Assembly: GCA_013399695.1 (NCBI GenBank)
Contig: VXAU01001777.1
Coordinates: forward strand, 1-64,000
Direction of reading: 5' to 3'
Length of the DNA: 64,000 nucleotides
From: Formicarius rufipectus
Taxonomy: Eukaryota > Chordata > Aves > Passeriformes > Formicariidae
Shown here in pieces: positions 48,765-61,636 of this stretch. Under the pieces are notes generated by a model, which saw nothing but the letters and a program-made list of their open reading frames with translations, made no database searches and was not told where the DNA came from. A program made the position numbers and the translations under genes. Each line of letters starts with the position of its first letter. Within the stretch, counting starts at the first letter, position 1.

Positions 48765-51700
48765 AAATACAGTTTCTTCTCGTGACACTTACTGGTGTCA
48801 GTCTCTACAAGAAAGTTATTTGAGACTGGGATTGGGTGAACAATCCACTTGATTCATAAACCTTTCAAATTACTAAACTCATGAATCTTGAAGGGTGAGA
48901 GAAAGGAGGACAAAGGCCTGGATCTGACTGATTAGTAGCAAAAAATGCTCTCATATAAAGACTACAGTGCAGACAAGAGCTTTTTTCCTTTATTTTCTGG
49001 GAGGGGATTCTTTATTTCCTTGGGGAGGGAGACATTCTATGGTAGTTGTAATTGTGGTTGTTACTTATCTTTTAATACAGCTGCCTTTTTAGAACTGTGT
49101 GAGATGGACTTGGTTCTGGTTGCATAAAAGTTCATGCTTAGCCTCTGGGGCTGTGAGAAGGTTCAGCTGATAGTTAAAATACAAGGTAGGTCACTTACTG
49201 CTGGTCATATTTTAAATCTGGTGATACTTTTGGGGAACTATGTCCCATACCACCAAGAGGTGCATTACAGGTTGTAGCTATATTTTCTGTCATAGTCTGG
49301 TCATGAGCTTTTCTGTCTCCTGTCACGGTAACAACATGTTAACGATTTCATTCAAGTAGTCAAATTAAGATCTCACACCATCTATATTATTTATCCCTCT
49401 TGTCCTACTATCTTTCAATAATACTTTTGATCAGTAAGGGTCAATGACTCTTAAACCTTGACCAAAGTTTAAGTCCATAGATTGTTTGAGGATTTTCTTC
49501 TTTATTATTTAATTAAGTTTATTAGGTCTGTGCCCCATACAGTATCTGCTTTATTCATTCAGATTCATAGTTTTGTGTACGCTCTCAGATTCAAATCTTC
49601 CATGCAAGTTTTAGCCCCAGTAGTCTCCTCTGAATCAACAGCAAATCAGAAATGTTAGGATCTGGAAAAATAAGGAAATCACAAATATTTTCTATTTAAA
49701 GTAACAGCTTCCCAGGCCTTCTATGTATCTCCTGTTTTATACTCCTAAGGCATTATTTTGACTTAGCTATAAGTATATGCAGTTTTCCAGGCAGTAAATG
49801 CTATGGTAATTTGCCAAACAGTGGGGTACTAGTATTTCTCAGTCTTTTAAGTCCAGACTGAAACACATGTAGTGTCTGGAAATACTGCTATGCTGTATGA
49901 GTTATTTGCCAGTTGTGAGCTACTTTTTCTGGCAAAATGCATTCCTTAAAAAAGTAAATAAATAAATAAAGTCTGGAACTGGTAATGGTGACCTGGCCAA
50001 TGGTGATACTGCTTTTTCGTATGACTTCATTGCAGTCCAGTAGGGAAAATGCATTTTGTGGGACCCAGAGATGACAGTATTATCATGAGGGAAGAAAGCA
50101 GAGTGAGTTAAGCTGGAGAGTTTATGTATAACTGTGTCTGTGTGTGTATATATAATGCATAAAGAGCAGAGAAATCTGATAAGGCCAAATGAGTGATTTA
50201 ATTTGGTCTGATTTTCTAGTTAGCCCAGAAATCCATTAAACAACCTTTTTCAGATTTAGATTAAATCTCAACATAAAACCAAAGCAAATTGCATATTCAT
50301 TTATTACACACAAGGGAAGAAAAAAGTACAAATAAGCTTAGAATCAGCTTAGATTTTTTTTTCCAAATGTTCACTTTGTTACACATGCCTCCTGAGAGTT
50401 ATTTAATTTTAAATAGGTTTGGGTCCAAGTCATAGATTTTAAGAACATATCCCTTCAAAGAGATTATCAGTGTTGCTGTATAATCAAAGTTTCAAAACAA
50501 ACTTTGATTTAATTAAAGTAAAAATGTTTCAATAATAAAATTTAAATGTCCTTGATCTTGTAGTTCACAAATATCAAGTAATTTAAAACACCATTCCTTT
50601 AATTTCTAGTTGTTTTCTTAACTTTCTTCTATTAAAAATGTAATAAATAAGTAGAAATTTAGCTATAAATATATACAGCACATTTAATAAAAATGTAATA
50701 AAATACTGCGTACACTACATACGTATGTCCCCTTACTGTAAACTGATTCAGAAACCTTCAAGTCAAATTTAAATAAATTTTCCAATATTGAGACCATCTC
50801 AGTTACTGATATGAGGTCTGTTTTGATCTGTATAATTTGTTCTAAAATGGGGTTAGATGGAAACAGAATGAGGTGTTAATTTAAATTTATATGAAAAGAC
50901 ATCCAACTGAGGTGATACTATACATGGAAATATTTCAATTCAACAACTATAATAGCATACCTAAGTAACATTTGCTTTTTTGGTTTCTGTTGCCTCTTTT
51001 TTTTTCCTCTGTTTTTTTTCCTTTTTTTTTTTTTTTTTTAGAACCCTTTGAAGAACAAAAATCAGTCAGGATTTTCTTCAGAATACATATTACAGAACAA
51101 AAGCAGCAGAGAGACAGACAGAGAAACATAGTAGGACGTTAAACAGTTTTCTAGCCCGAACTTCTCATCACAGTAATATATTGGCATGTCCCATGGTTGC
51201 CCTCCACCTTTGCCTTGTATTTCCTCAAGTATCGTCATTAGGACTTAGGGAATTCATAGCAGTCCTAGGAAGAGTCATATTGGTAAAGAAAAAAATTAGC
51301 ATGGAAGCACTCAAAATAGTAAGAAATGTCACTGCCTGACATTAATTTTAAAGTGAAGATCCCAATAACATTGATTATTTTCAGATGCTTCAACATTTTC
51401 AAAGCCTCAAAATGATCTCTCTCAGGCTATCAAAGGCTGTTTTAAGATTATGTGAACTCTTTGTAAGAAGAGTCCTTGAGGATTCTCTGCCATTTTTGAT
51501 CCAAATGTGTAGCTTTCTTATTGATTGAATTGAAATTTTCATGAGATGAACTCTTGCAGCATCTTTCTCTTTTTTACCTCTGGTTAAAGCTCTGCTCCCC
51601 ACATCTCAATTAAATCAGCATTGACCTTGCAACTCCCAGTAGAGAATACAAGAGTTAGTCTTGTTACTTTTTTTCCCATGCCGTTTTCAAGAAGCTGTTG

Positions 51701-53566
51701 TGCTCTCAGAACTAGGATCAAACCTTTAAAAGTGTATCTGAAACACACGATGAATGTATATCAAATACAATCCCTGTATTAAAGGTAACCAGTTGCACAA
51801 CTCAACGTGCTTCTTCTGGAAATAGTTAAAACTGTACAGAAGTCCAGCAAAATTAATTCTTCAATCCTCATTTGTACTATTTGCTAACCTTAAGTCTCCC
51901 TAAATTTTGGTACAGAAAGGTGCTGTGCCACATGCCAAGTGGAACTTATTAAGGAGAATTACTGGGATAGGGCAGAATCAGTGTAGGTAAAAACATAACT
52001 GGATTTTAATGGCAGCTGAGGATGTAGGTATGTGTTTTATCCCTGGGCTCAGGCAAACCGCACAGCACACAGGTCTGCCCCTTGGTCTTATAACAACCTC
52101 TTGGTGTAGAGGACAAGCTGCACAGGAGAGAGATGAAGACCTGGACACTGATAGAAGTGAACCCTGCAAAACTGTTAGATGTTTGGTTTTTTTCCTTCAG
52201 CATTGCAGAAGGGCTTGTGCATGTATGTATTTTATACAAACACAGAATACAGACATCCTACATCCTAAAGAAGGAGGCTTATTTTTATAGAAGTGTAGAC
52301 ATTCCTAAATAGGGATTGGATAATAGTTATAACTGTTTTGAAGGCACGGCATTTTCTGTGTGATTCTCTACATTTTGTTGAGGGTTAACTCAAAAAGAAA
52401 TGGCAGTATATTTTGCATTATGATTATTCTGACTTTCGAAAATAGACTTATGAAGTAGTTTTAACTACTTTAACAGCTTATGGTTTTATATTTTTTTTCA
52501 TAAATCTAGACAGGTGTTTTATTTTTTTCTCTTACATTTTTCATCTTGGAGTTTTAAAAATCATTTATTATGCACTGGAAGTTATTGCTGTGCTGTATTC
52601 CAAGACTGCATAAACCAAACCCTCAAGACCATTCTGTTAGATATGTTAACTTTTAAGCTTTTAACTATTGAACAATTTTCAGGGACCTCTCCTCTATTAC
52701 CTGAAGGGCTCTTTATTCCTAAAGAAGCCATTTTGTAAGGGTATATAATTCAGAAGCTTATTAAACCCTGGCTCAGGGAGGACTGTTTGTTTGGTTTGAA
52801 ATTTTTTCTCTGTTTTATTTGGATGAATACCAAAACCAATGTATATTATGGTTGGGGTTTGTTAGTAAAAAATGTTTCTTCAGGCGTTCTCCCCAAAACT
52901 GCAGAAGTAATTTCCAAGTTCATTAGTCCCTTTCTATTTACAAACCAAGATGCTCTGGCTGGCTATTTATTGTCTTTCTTGTGGACATTTAGTGCATATG
53001 GGTACAGATGTTTTGGTCAGCATTGTCCCTAAAACAGTAGGGTTTACAGGATTGAAGACAGAAAGACCCAGTAAATTATCTTCTCTATGTCCTCTAAGCA
53101 TGTTTTTGTCTTCAGTCAGATTGGAATATGTATGTTGATTGTAATTCCTTCTGCAGCTATTAAAGGGGGACAAGAAAAGTTAATATTTGATTTTCATTTT
53201 ACTGAAAATTTTGAGAGAGAACTGTGGCCAGGTAAAAGCAGGACAAAAAGAAGGCAGAAATAAGGCCTGAAAATCTGGGACTTAGAAGTTGTCCAGTCAT
53301 AGCCTGATCTGTGCCTCACAGAAATAGGTCATGTATTCATGGGAAGAAATATAAAAGCAGCAGGCATTTTTGCCAGTTTGGATCACTTTGTTCTGTTGTT
53401 ATTAGGTGGTGCAAAAAGACGTACGATAAAAGATACACATATAATATAGATATAAAGCAATAATTGTGTAAGTAGCACACAGGAGATAGGCAGGATTTAA
53501 TGAGCTATTAGGCTAAGCATCCATCCATAAGCATTAGCATTAGTTATTAGGGCTAAGCATGTGCAC
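48765..53566. other. Non-coding, no gene seen
   Basis: AT-rich unique sequence with an (AATA)n run near 49952-49970 and poly-T near 51.02 kb. An octamer-like AAATTGCAT site lies near 50287. Short open frames at 52.0-53.2 kb show no domains. Confidence 0.5.
51022..51039. repeat. Poly-T run, 18 bases
   Basis: Part of a wider T-rich stretch (50993-51039) with several T runs broken by CC and CTCTG. The minus-strand open frame over it is Lys-rich and artefactual. Confidence 0.85.
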
Positions 53567-53660
53567 CTCGGGCCAGCGTGAGCCCGGCAGGGAAGAGTCA
53601 GCCTCTGCAGCCCCCGGCACTGGCTCTGCAGCGCTGCTGAGCTGCCGTCTGCCACCAGCT
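53567..53660. other. Small GC-rich, CpG-retaining patch
   Basis: About 95 bases with CTCGGG, AGCGTG, CCCGG, CCCCCGG and GCAGCGCTGC, unlike the AT-rich flanks. It lies just after an imperfect duplication of ATTAGG(G)CTAAGCAT (53508-53520 and 53547-53560). It is too small for a classic CpG island. It could be a fragment of an unrecognised repeat or a regulatory element. Confidence 0.35.
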
Positions 53661-55271
53661 CTGTCATCTCTGCTGTCACTGGCACCTCAGGTCTGTGACC
53701 TGATGAGTCCCAACTCATTTGACTAGCATACATGGCTTTTCCCTTCAGGATTTTGTGCGTTTCTGTGTTGGTGCAACTTTCCCTCTTGAAGGTTAGCTTG
53801 CCTTTCCCTCTTGAACTCTTGCACTGGTAAAAAGTGCAAGGTCAATGACTGTAATTTTTGTTTTCTCATCTTTTTGCTTTTTCAGACAGCTCGTTTTCCT
53901 AACTTAGTAATTTTCTCAAAAACTGGAGCTACATTGACAGAGTTGGGCTGGATCAGAGCTGGGGCTCCAGTCCTGGAAACACAGGGCCCTAGGATTCAGA
54001 GGGGAAGGTTAAAAAGCATCACTGTTGATTTTTCACTCTAGTCCTTTGGCAGTTAAACAGTTGTGAACATTTTGTATGTGGAAGGATAGCATTACGTACT
54101 GCTTTCCTCCTTGTATCAACATAGGTAGTTGTCCTATATTGACCAAATATTTCATCTTTTTACATTAACCTGTATTTCCGTATAGACCTATTTCATCTTT
54201 CCCCACATTTTTCAACCACTGATGTTGTTTTCTTTCCACAACCAATTTCAGGTGTATTGCATATGCTATAGGTTTGTAATACAAATTCTACAGCCAGGGT
54301 ATGTATGTGTTGTATGCCTTACAGAGGAAAGTAAGTCATATTTCCATGAGGAAAGGGGAAAATCTGTCCTTTCATTCACAGCATAACTGTTACCTTGCTG
54401 TGTTCATAGAAGCAGTCCTTATAAACATATATTTATGTAAATGCTGAAAACTCACAGATATTCAGTGAATTAATTTTTCTAGTATAGGTTTACACTTGGT
54501 CCAGATTCCTTTTTTGAATGGAGATTTCTCTATTTCAGTGGATTTTGTATACTTATGTAAATTGATGCTCAAGTTACATAAATTTAGTTTGAGGTTATTA
54601 TATGGGTAATTTGTTACTTAGTAAAGTAGTTTGCCAGGTTATAAGACATTAATCCTCCAATAGGTATTTAATTAGGAGAGATGAACTAAATAATTCATAG
54701 CAAGACTTGGCCTGAAAACATTTATACTACTCAATTATACCATTTTACATGCAATGACAAATTGTTTTGGTGTAGTCTGGAAATAGCAGGACTTAATTAA
54801 TAACATCCAAGGTTTTAGACATCTGTGATAGGTTCTTTAAATGCATTAGATTGGAAATTTATACAAAGGCTTAAAATAGAGTTCAAATCCTTGGGGTTAA
54901 AAAGCTGAGATGAGAAGGGAGCAGTCTGCCTGCAGGAAAGAGCAGGAAGAAGCTGAAAGAGGAGAGGAATGGCAGCTAACTGGCATATCCAATTCCCCAA
55001 AAAGTATTTTTGCAAAACTGATCTGGAAATCATTAAATACTGAAAATGTCATGGTTTTATATTTGAGTAAAAGGAATGTGCTAATCACTTGCTTTTTGTG
55101 CATCTGGTCAATTAGATGGAAGAGGTAGCTGAGAAAGGAGCCCTGAGTAGTTTAAAGATCACACAAATGAGTCAAAAAGAAGGCGAGATGTTTTTCTGTT
55201 CTGAAACTACATGGCAGATGAAATCAGCTAAATTAAAATAATTTATTGGACTGGAAGGAAGTATTACTTAA

Positions 55272-55332
55272 AAAAACCTCAAACAAACAAAAAAAAAACA
55301 CACACAAAAAAAACACCAACCAACCAAACAAA
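55272..55332. repeat. A/C-rich simple tract
   Basis: Almost only A and C: CAAA, CA and CCAA units with a 9-10 A run. It belongs to the same class as the tracts at 8.05 and 28.7 kb. Confidence 0.85.
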
Positions 55333-58300
55333 AGACCGAAGCAAAACAAGCTGGATGTTGCAGTAACCGAAGGATCAGTGTATGTCATTAAGTGGTGTCT
55401 TCAGATGATTCACTGGTGAATCACACTGATATTGCATTTACAGCTAGTAGGAAGAGCAAATATCAAAGGACTATAGTCATATGATCTATAAAACTGAGGA
55501 AAAACAATTCATTTTTATAAGAATATTTACCAATTTATGCCCTGAAGGCGTTTTTACAAATTAGATTCTACCTTGAACACTGGGGTTGGGAACTCTGTAA
55601 AAGACTGAAATTCATGACCCCAAATCTGGAATTGATCCCTGTAAATGGTCTTTTTGAGTATGAACAAATACCCGATTTTTTCTTTACAGTCAAGTTGCTG
55701 ACCTTTACTTGTAGCCTCACAGTTGGAGCACTCACACAGTGCTCTCAAGTTCTCCCTTTAGTTTCCTCTGTAGCCTGAGAAGACTCCTATACACATTGCT
55801 GCCTCAAAAGAGGACATCTGGGTTCAGTAAAAGTTGCTGCACAATTGTGCTGAATGCAGCTGTGGGAGACCAGAAAACAAGCAATCAAAAGGGAAAGTAA
55901 TGGAAAAGATAAGTCATTTGCAGACTACGTGATGGGAAATGGCAGTTTGAACATCGTACAGACTGAGAAGAGTGTTTTATCTATGACTGCTTTCTGACTT
56001 TTTGCTGCAGATTACTACATACCTACCAGCAAACCTCAAAGTCATGCCTGTTTAATATATTGCTACAAATAAGGCTTGTGAGGGCACCTAGAAGTTTGTG
56101 AAACATCCTCTGTGGGTCCAAGCCACTATCTTTCACTTAAACTGCATGTTAGGTGCCTTAGCACTCGTGCCATTTTAGACCTTTGTCAATGGAGATTCAG
56201 GTTATCTGCCTATGAAAGTATTAAACCTCCTCTGCCCAAAGCACTGGCATTAGAAACAGTGTCACTGAGAACAGCAAGAGGTACAAAAACAACATGAGGT
56301 GTCTGAATGGAAACAAGAAGGGAAACCTCAGAGGCTACCCAGTAGCCACTGCTGCTTGAGAGCACGTACCTAACCTCATTCATAATAGATTTAATGAGTA
56401 ACTCTTTGTAGGGATCCTAGGAACTCTCAGAATATTTACGACCTTTGAGATGATTCTAGACATCTATGGAAGATTTCAAATGTATTTAATGAAGAAAGGA
56501 GCTGACATCTACCTCAGAAACAAAATATCTCTATGTTTTATAAAGAGGTACGAATAGTGGAGATGCAAGAAGCAGAAGAAAAAGAACATGTAGGGTCTCA
56601 GCAAAACTAGAGTTTTATGAAGGATAGTTCAAGAGTAGACTTACTGACTGTTTTCCCAGTGCCATATGTGAATTAAGTTGAGGCTGAATTTTATGGGTTA
56701 CACTAGAGTAAAGAAATCACATTTCACAACTTGAAAGCAATTGCTTTACTTCATAACTATCCAAAATCAGATGAAATTTTCTTGTTCCATTTTTCAGGCA
56801 GAAACACATTTTTACAGAATCCACTTTTTAGTAAGACAGGGCACTTAGAGCTGCAGCAAACTCTTTCAATTCCTTTATCAAAGCATTTGCAGTGCCCATT
56901 ATTAAACAACAATAGATGTTAACAAAAGGAAGTTAATCTGTATTCTATAAATAAAAAGCTAGAGAACATCAAAGCTACTTGCAAAATCTTGTTTCTTTTA
57001 AGTTTCATTCAATTTCTTCTCTTTGCATCCATGTGACAAAAGTTTATTTAAGGGGCCATACTCAACATTATAGAAAAAAAAACCAAAACAGCCTACATAA
57101 AGAAGTAAGAAAAGTGCAGCTGAGTGAGAGAGATGTCACAAACAGCTTAGCTGTCAGTAGCTCTGACATACTGCTGAGGCAAAGCCCTGCAAACAGCCTT
57201 TAGTTGGCTGGTGCCTTCCTCCCATGAGAGGTCAGTGCCCTGAGCAGCTCCGGCAGCACTGCTGGAAGGAATCACAGGAGCATGCCCTCTCCCTCCAGCA
57301 TCCACAGCCTCAATGCCTGCCTGAAGCTGAGCCTGGATTTTGAATTAGCAGACGCTGCCTGCCAGTGTAGCTCCTTTCAGTTCTGAAAAAACCTGAACAA
57401 ACCATGAGCTGTTGGCCTTGCAGGGCCTGCTCTGCTTTCTCTGTGAAGCTTTGGACCCTGCTGCAGTCTACTCTGCTGTTCTGCGTTTGTTCTGAAGGAG
57501 CTGATTGATAGAAGTGATGGTTGCACCTGTGCCTCTGGCAGTGCCCAATGGCTGTGGCATTAAAGAGCATATGCCAAGATAGCACCAAAATAATATCTGA
57601 CGTTTTAGAACTCAAATCAAAAAGAAAGGAATGACTAAAAATTAAAGTGGGTCTCTCAAGACAAAGTGACAGTGGAGGAGTCTGGTAGAACAGCATCCTC
57701 TGCAAAGATGACCCTTTACATGTAAAGGATGCAGGGCAGAGGCAGCAATGCCAGTAGAAGGCAGCATGGAGACAACTTCATGCAGTGACGGACATGGTCA
57801 AAGTTTCCTTCTCTACAACAGAGTCCATAAAACCTGAGATAGGTGTCCTTCCAGGGCTAGATTGCCTCTGTTATTTTCTGAAGAGTTTTTCATTTTAAGC
57901 CTATTGTGTGTTAGTCTACTATTAATGCATCTCACTTTGCTGCATAGATTTTTTTGAGGACAGAAAAGGTAGTTGTTTTTCCTGGTTGGAGAAGCTACAA
58001 AGAAAACTAATGGTAAAACCCTGCACTGATGCCACTCAAAGAGATTCATTTCTACTTATATGTAAATTAATCTTCTGGAATTGTTCGAATGTAAGTTAAG
58101 CTGACTTGTATGATTTTTAATTCTTCAGAAAAATTCTTGAAACTGGACAAAATAAACACGATTCAGTTTACTTGTGTTTGGAAAAAAAAAACCTCAACAC
58201 TGAAACCACAATCCCAAGAGCCATCTTCAAAACATTAATGTGTTGTCATGTATTTCTTAGTCCCTCTCACTAAGAATGTTACTAATATAAAGAATACTGA

Positions 58301-58509
58301 CCGTTCCTCAAGCTACTTAAGTATATTATGCATTACTCTTATTTTTCAGACTATGACTCAGATGCATACCAGTGTACCACTGTAGTTGTAAGATGAATCT
58401 CAAAAGGAGATCTTGTGTAACTCAAACAGGATTTGCATATTTTACTGCTTGCAAAAAGATCTATTAAGTATTGGGAGTTGCAAGAAATGTAAAATATGGC
58501 AATAAAAGG

Positions 58510-58537
58510 AAAAAAAAAAAAAAACAAAAACAAAATA
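58510..58537. repeat. Poly-A/A-rich run
   Basis: About fifteen A followed by CAAAAACAAAATAAG. A simple repeat at the left edge of the GC-richer block. Confidence 0.85.
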
Positions 58538-58559
58538 AGTATAAGCTGTGCCATTCAGG

Positions 58560-59600
58560 AGCAACCCTGCTGTGCTAAAGTGTGCATGCTGTGCCAACTC
58601 TCAGGTGTAGTATGGGGATGTTTGTACAGTTTATGTCATTGATGGTGTTTGGTAATAGCAAAATCTTTCTTGCCCATGACAAGGAAGATGACATGTAAAG
58701 CTTTTGTCCTGAACAACTGATCCCGCAGGAGCCTGAGAGCTGCTCCTGCCTGGCAGGAAAGAGAGCTCTGGTCGCACCCACACTAGCCATATTCCTGGTT
58801 GTACCTTTTCCCCGATGAAGCAGCAGAGTGAGCAGACTCTTGTGAATGCCCTGCACACCTGGCATGTCCTCTGCTGCCCCAGGGGCACTGCAAGCAGAGA
58901 CACCTTCCTTTGTCCTGCTATGAGTCACCCATCTCTGGCATCCTCAGGAGAGGCTGATGCTGTGACCCACTTCTGCCTCCAGGGCCCATATGCAGAGGAG
59001 AGGGACTGGAGCAAAGCCCCCATACTTTGAGGGAGAGAGAAGCTTCAGTCATGTCCATGAGAGAGGTGGTTACATAGAAAGATTGAAATGTGCTTTTGGC
59101 CTTAGAGGGTGGGTGAGATGACTAACAGGTCTGGTCTAGGATGGGCACATGGACCTGGCTTGAGTAGTCAGAAGGACCTTGATACTTCCCACCATGAACA
59201 GGAAGGGCAGCCCCAAAAAGCTGAGGGGGCTGCAGAACACATGCCCTGGGCAGTGCCACATTCTGCTTGTGACACAACCAGCATATGGGGCTGTTGATGT
59301 GACCTGTGTCTTTTACTCATGCTGCCTGGGTTTTAGGGAGTCAGTGCAAATACATTGCTCAAAGTTTAATAGACTGCATAGATGTGTACAAACACCTTCT
59401 GGGCGTAGGGATTTGGGGAAGCTTGTTTGCCAAAGGCAGGGATGAGAGGAAAGGGGCACAAGGAACAGGAGGCAGCTGGGCAGGCATCAGGCAGCTCACC
59501 TCCCTGGGAGCACAGCGCCTGTGCTACCGGCTCTGCTGTCCCACCTGCCATCCACAGCCTCATGGGAGTCCTGTGGTGATTCTCAGGCCTGTGTCTTGGG
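58560..59600. other. GC-richer block, origin unknown
   Basis: About 1 kb that is visibly richer in G and C than the rest of the window. It holds many overlapping open frames on both strands, the longest 141 codons at 59306-59731 (plus), running past the block's edge. None shows a signal peptide, a repeated motif or a recognisable family, and starts and splice sites do not agree. It could be an old unrecognised repeat, part of a non-coding transcript, or a regulatory region. Confidence 0.35.
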
Positions 59601-61274
59601 GAATACAAAAGTCAAGTGATCATAATGCTTCAGAGGGACTTGTATACCAGACTTCTAAAGGAGCTCTATCTTCCATGGAAAACTCTTCTATGTCTCTGAA
59701 TCAGAAAAGGCTAAAAAAACCACTGAATTAGCAAACAGACATCTGTTGCTATTATCTGAACTGTAGTATTTGCACTTCATCCTGGCTGTAGTGTGGAGAG
59801 CAGTTTGTAAGGATACCTCCTACTCTTCCTTATTATAACACTGCATTAACTTTTGGATAGAAATAAATCAAGTGATACAGCTGCTTTTGTGGAAGTACAA
59901 TATCCATGATTACTGGTAGTTAAGGAATTAATTCACTCTGTTTCAGAAATTCTTGACTCTGCCTTCATTTACTGCTGGTTGTCAAAGACAAGAGATACTG
60001 AGTTAAGTCCCTTCATAATAAAGTAATCTGTAAAACTAGTAGTTGTATTCAGAAGACACATTCAGAATACTCTGTGTTCAGGTCATTAGGTAGCACATTG
60101 TAGCTCCATGGCTCTGGGTTTGTGCTAAATGTACTCGCCAATATTTAGTGTTTTAAAAGCTTAATTGGGGTGGAGAACAGCTAATTCTTAAGCTGCCTTC
60201 TGGTACACTTGCAGAAATGTTTCAAAAGTGAAATAAACCTTTTGAAGCCTGCCTGTGCTGAGCCTCTCAAGGTGTTGTTTCTTGATGGCTCCTGCCAGAC
60301 TCCTACACAGCCGGAACATTTGGTGGATTAAAGTTGGTCTGTAATTAGGCACAGTTACATGCCTGGTCTCTGCTACCTGATGGCAGTCACCCGTTAGCAA
60401 CTTTAACCATTATAAAGCTTCCTGAATTTTGTTTAAAAAAATCTAAGTGTAAGAACCAAGCTACTAACACCCAAGTACCCAAGTACCACTATCTTCCTTC
60501 CTTCTGAAGGGTTCTCTAGTACCCTTCAGTGTGTTCAAGCTGTGTCTCTCTGAGATGCTGTCATCCATACACATCTTTGTGAGAATACACATGAGCAAGG
60601 AGTATTGGAAAAGTGTATAGTAAAGACAAAATGGGAAGTCTTCTGTGCAATCCCTGTCCTCTGCCCGCCGGGAAAGCCACTTAACTCCTCTTTGTTTGAT
60701 ATGACCTGACCCCAGCTATTATAACACTATAATTCTTCAGCTGCTAATGTTGCTCTCCGCAGTATTTGTTTGTAACAAATCTCTCCTTCCTTGGCCTCGG
60801 TCATTAAATACACTGGGAAGTGCTGATGGAGGAAGCTCCATGAAAATATTAGTTGGAAATGAGGGAAAACAGAGATGAAGTTTGTTTCAGTCTACAGATA
60901 AACCTTCTTTTTATTGCTTTGTAAAGCTAACATTCATTCAAAATGCAATTAAAAATAATAACTCTGAAATGTCTGTGAACCAGAAAATAGGAAACATTCA
61001 GTAGTTGCTGGTTTGAAACATACTCTGCAACTCTCTTCAGACCTGCATTGTTTGGGCTTCATACACCGAAGTGATGTGTGACTGGACCTAGTTTTGGTGC
61101 AGAGAGCTCTTGCTGTCCCTTGGGATAAGCATAACTTTGTGAAATGTAGATTTAATTTGTCCCATAACATCAACAATGAGTAAATTTGCTAGTTTTGTAA
61201 CTTCTAATACTTTTTAAATAGTATATCCTTTTGTAATAGCGAGTAATCAATCCCTCTAAAATAACTTGGATTAA
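59601..61274. other. Non-coding, possible conserved patch
   Basis: No gene is recognised. The stretch 60640-60860 is complex, retains CpGs (CCCGCCGGG, CTCCGCAG, CCTCGGTC) and looks more constrained than its flanks. It could be a distal regulatory element. Confidence 0.4.
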
Positions 61275-61636
61275 TAGATTTAGGTTAGAAAGGACCTTTG
61301 AAGATAAAGTCCAATCATTAAACTAACACTGCTAAGTCCACCACTAAACCAACTCCCTGAATGCTACATCTGCACATCTTTTAAGTACCTCCACAGACAG
61401 GGACTCAACCACTTCCCTGGGCAGGTTATTCCAATGCCTGACCGCCCTTTCAGTGAAGAATTGTTTTCTAATCCCCAATCTAAACCTACCCTACTGCAAC
61501 TTGAGGTCATTTCCTCTTGTTCTATCAGTTGTTAGTTGGGAAAGACACCAATCCTGTACCTGGCTACAACCTCCTTTCAGGCGGATGTAGAGAGAGCAAT
61601 AAGATCTCCAGTTATCATTTAGGCTACAAGACTAGG
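61275..61636 (-). mobile_element. CR1 LINE 3'-terminal fragment
   Basis: Read on the minus strand this is the classic 3' part of an avian CR1, covering the end of ORF2 and the short 3' UTR. Clear landmarks on plus are GTTAGAAAGGACCTTTGAAG (61284-61303), TCCAATGCCTGACCnCCCTTTCAGTGAAGAA (61430-61460), CTGCAACTTGAGGTCATTTCCTCTTG (61494-61519) and GGCTACAACCTCCTTTCAGG (61562-61581). The 3' end is at the low-coordinate side, although the terminal short repeats are lost. The 5' end is truncated, as usual for CR1. Substitutions and small indels are moderate and no coding capacity remains. Confidence 0.93.

Larger units (their letters stand above)
53661..58559. other. Non-coding, no gene seen
   Basis: Mostly AT-rich. 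At 53881-54041 a TTTTTCAG acceptor-like site precedes an open frame (56 codons), but the donor context is weak. GC-richer patches at 56.1-56.4 and 57.2-57.5 kb hold open frames (up to 131 codons, minus) without recognisable domains. Confidence 0.45.

Noticed and set aside
53881..54041. Exon-like frame after TTTTTCAG
   Set aside because: The only nearby donor (AAGGTTAAA) is weak, and the frame simply runs into a stop. The evidence is poorer than for the two candidates listed.
57310..57705. 131-codon minus-strand frame as a gene
   Set aside because: There is no recognisable domain, no start or splice context and no supporting neighbours. It lies in a GC-richer patch where chance frames are longer.
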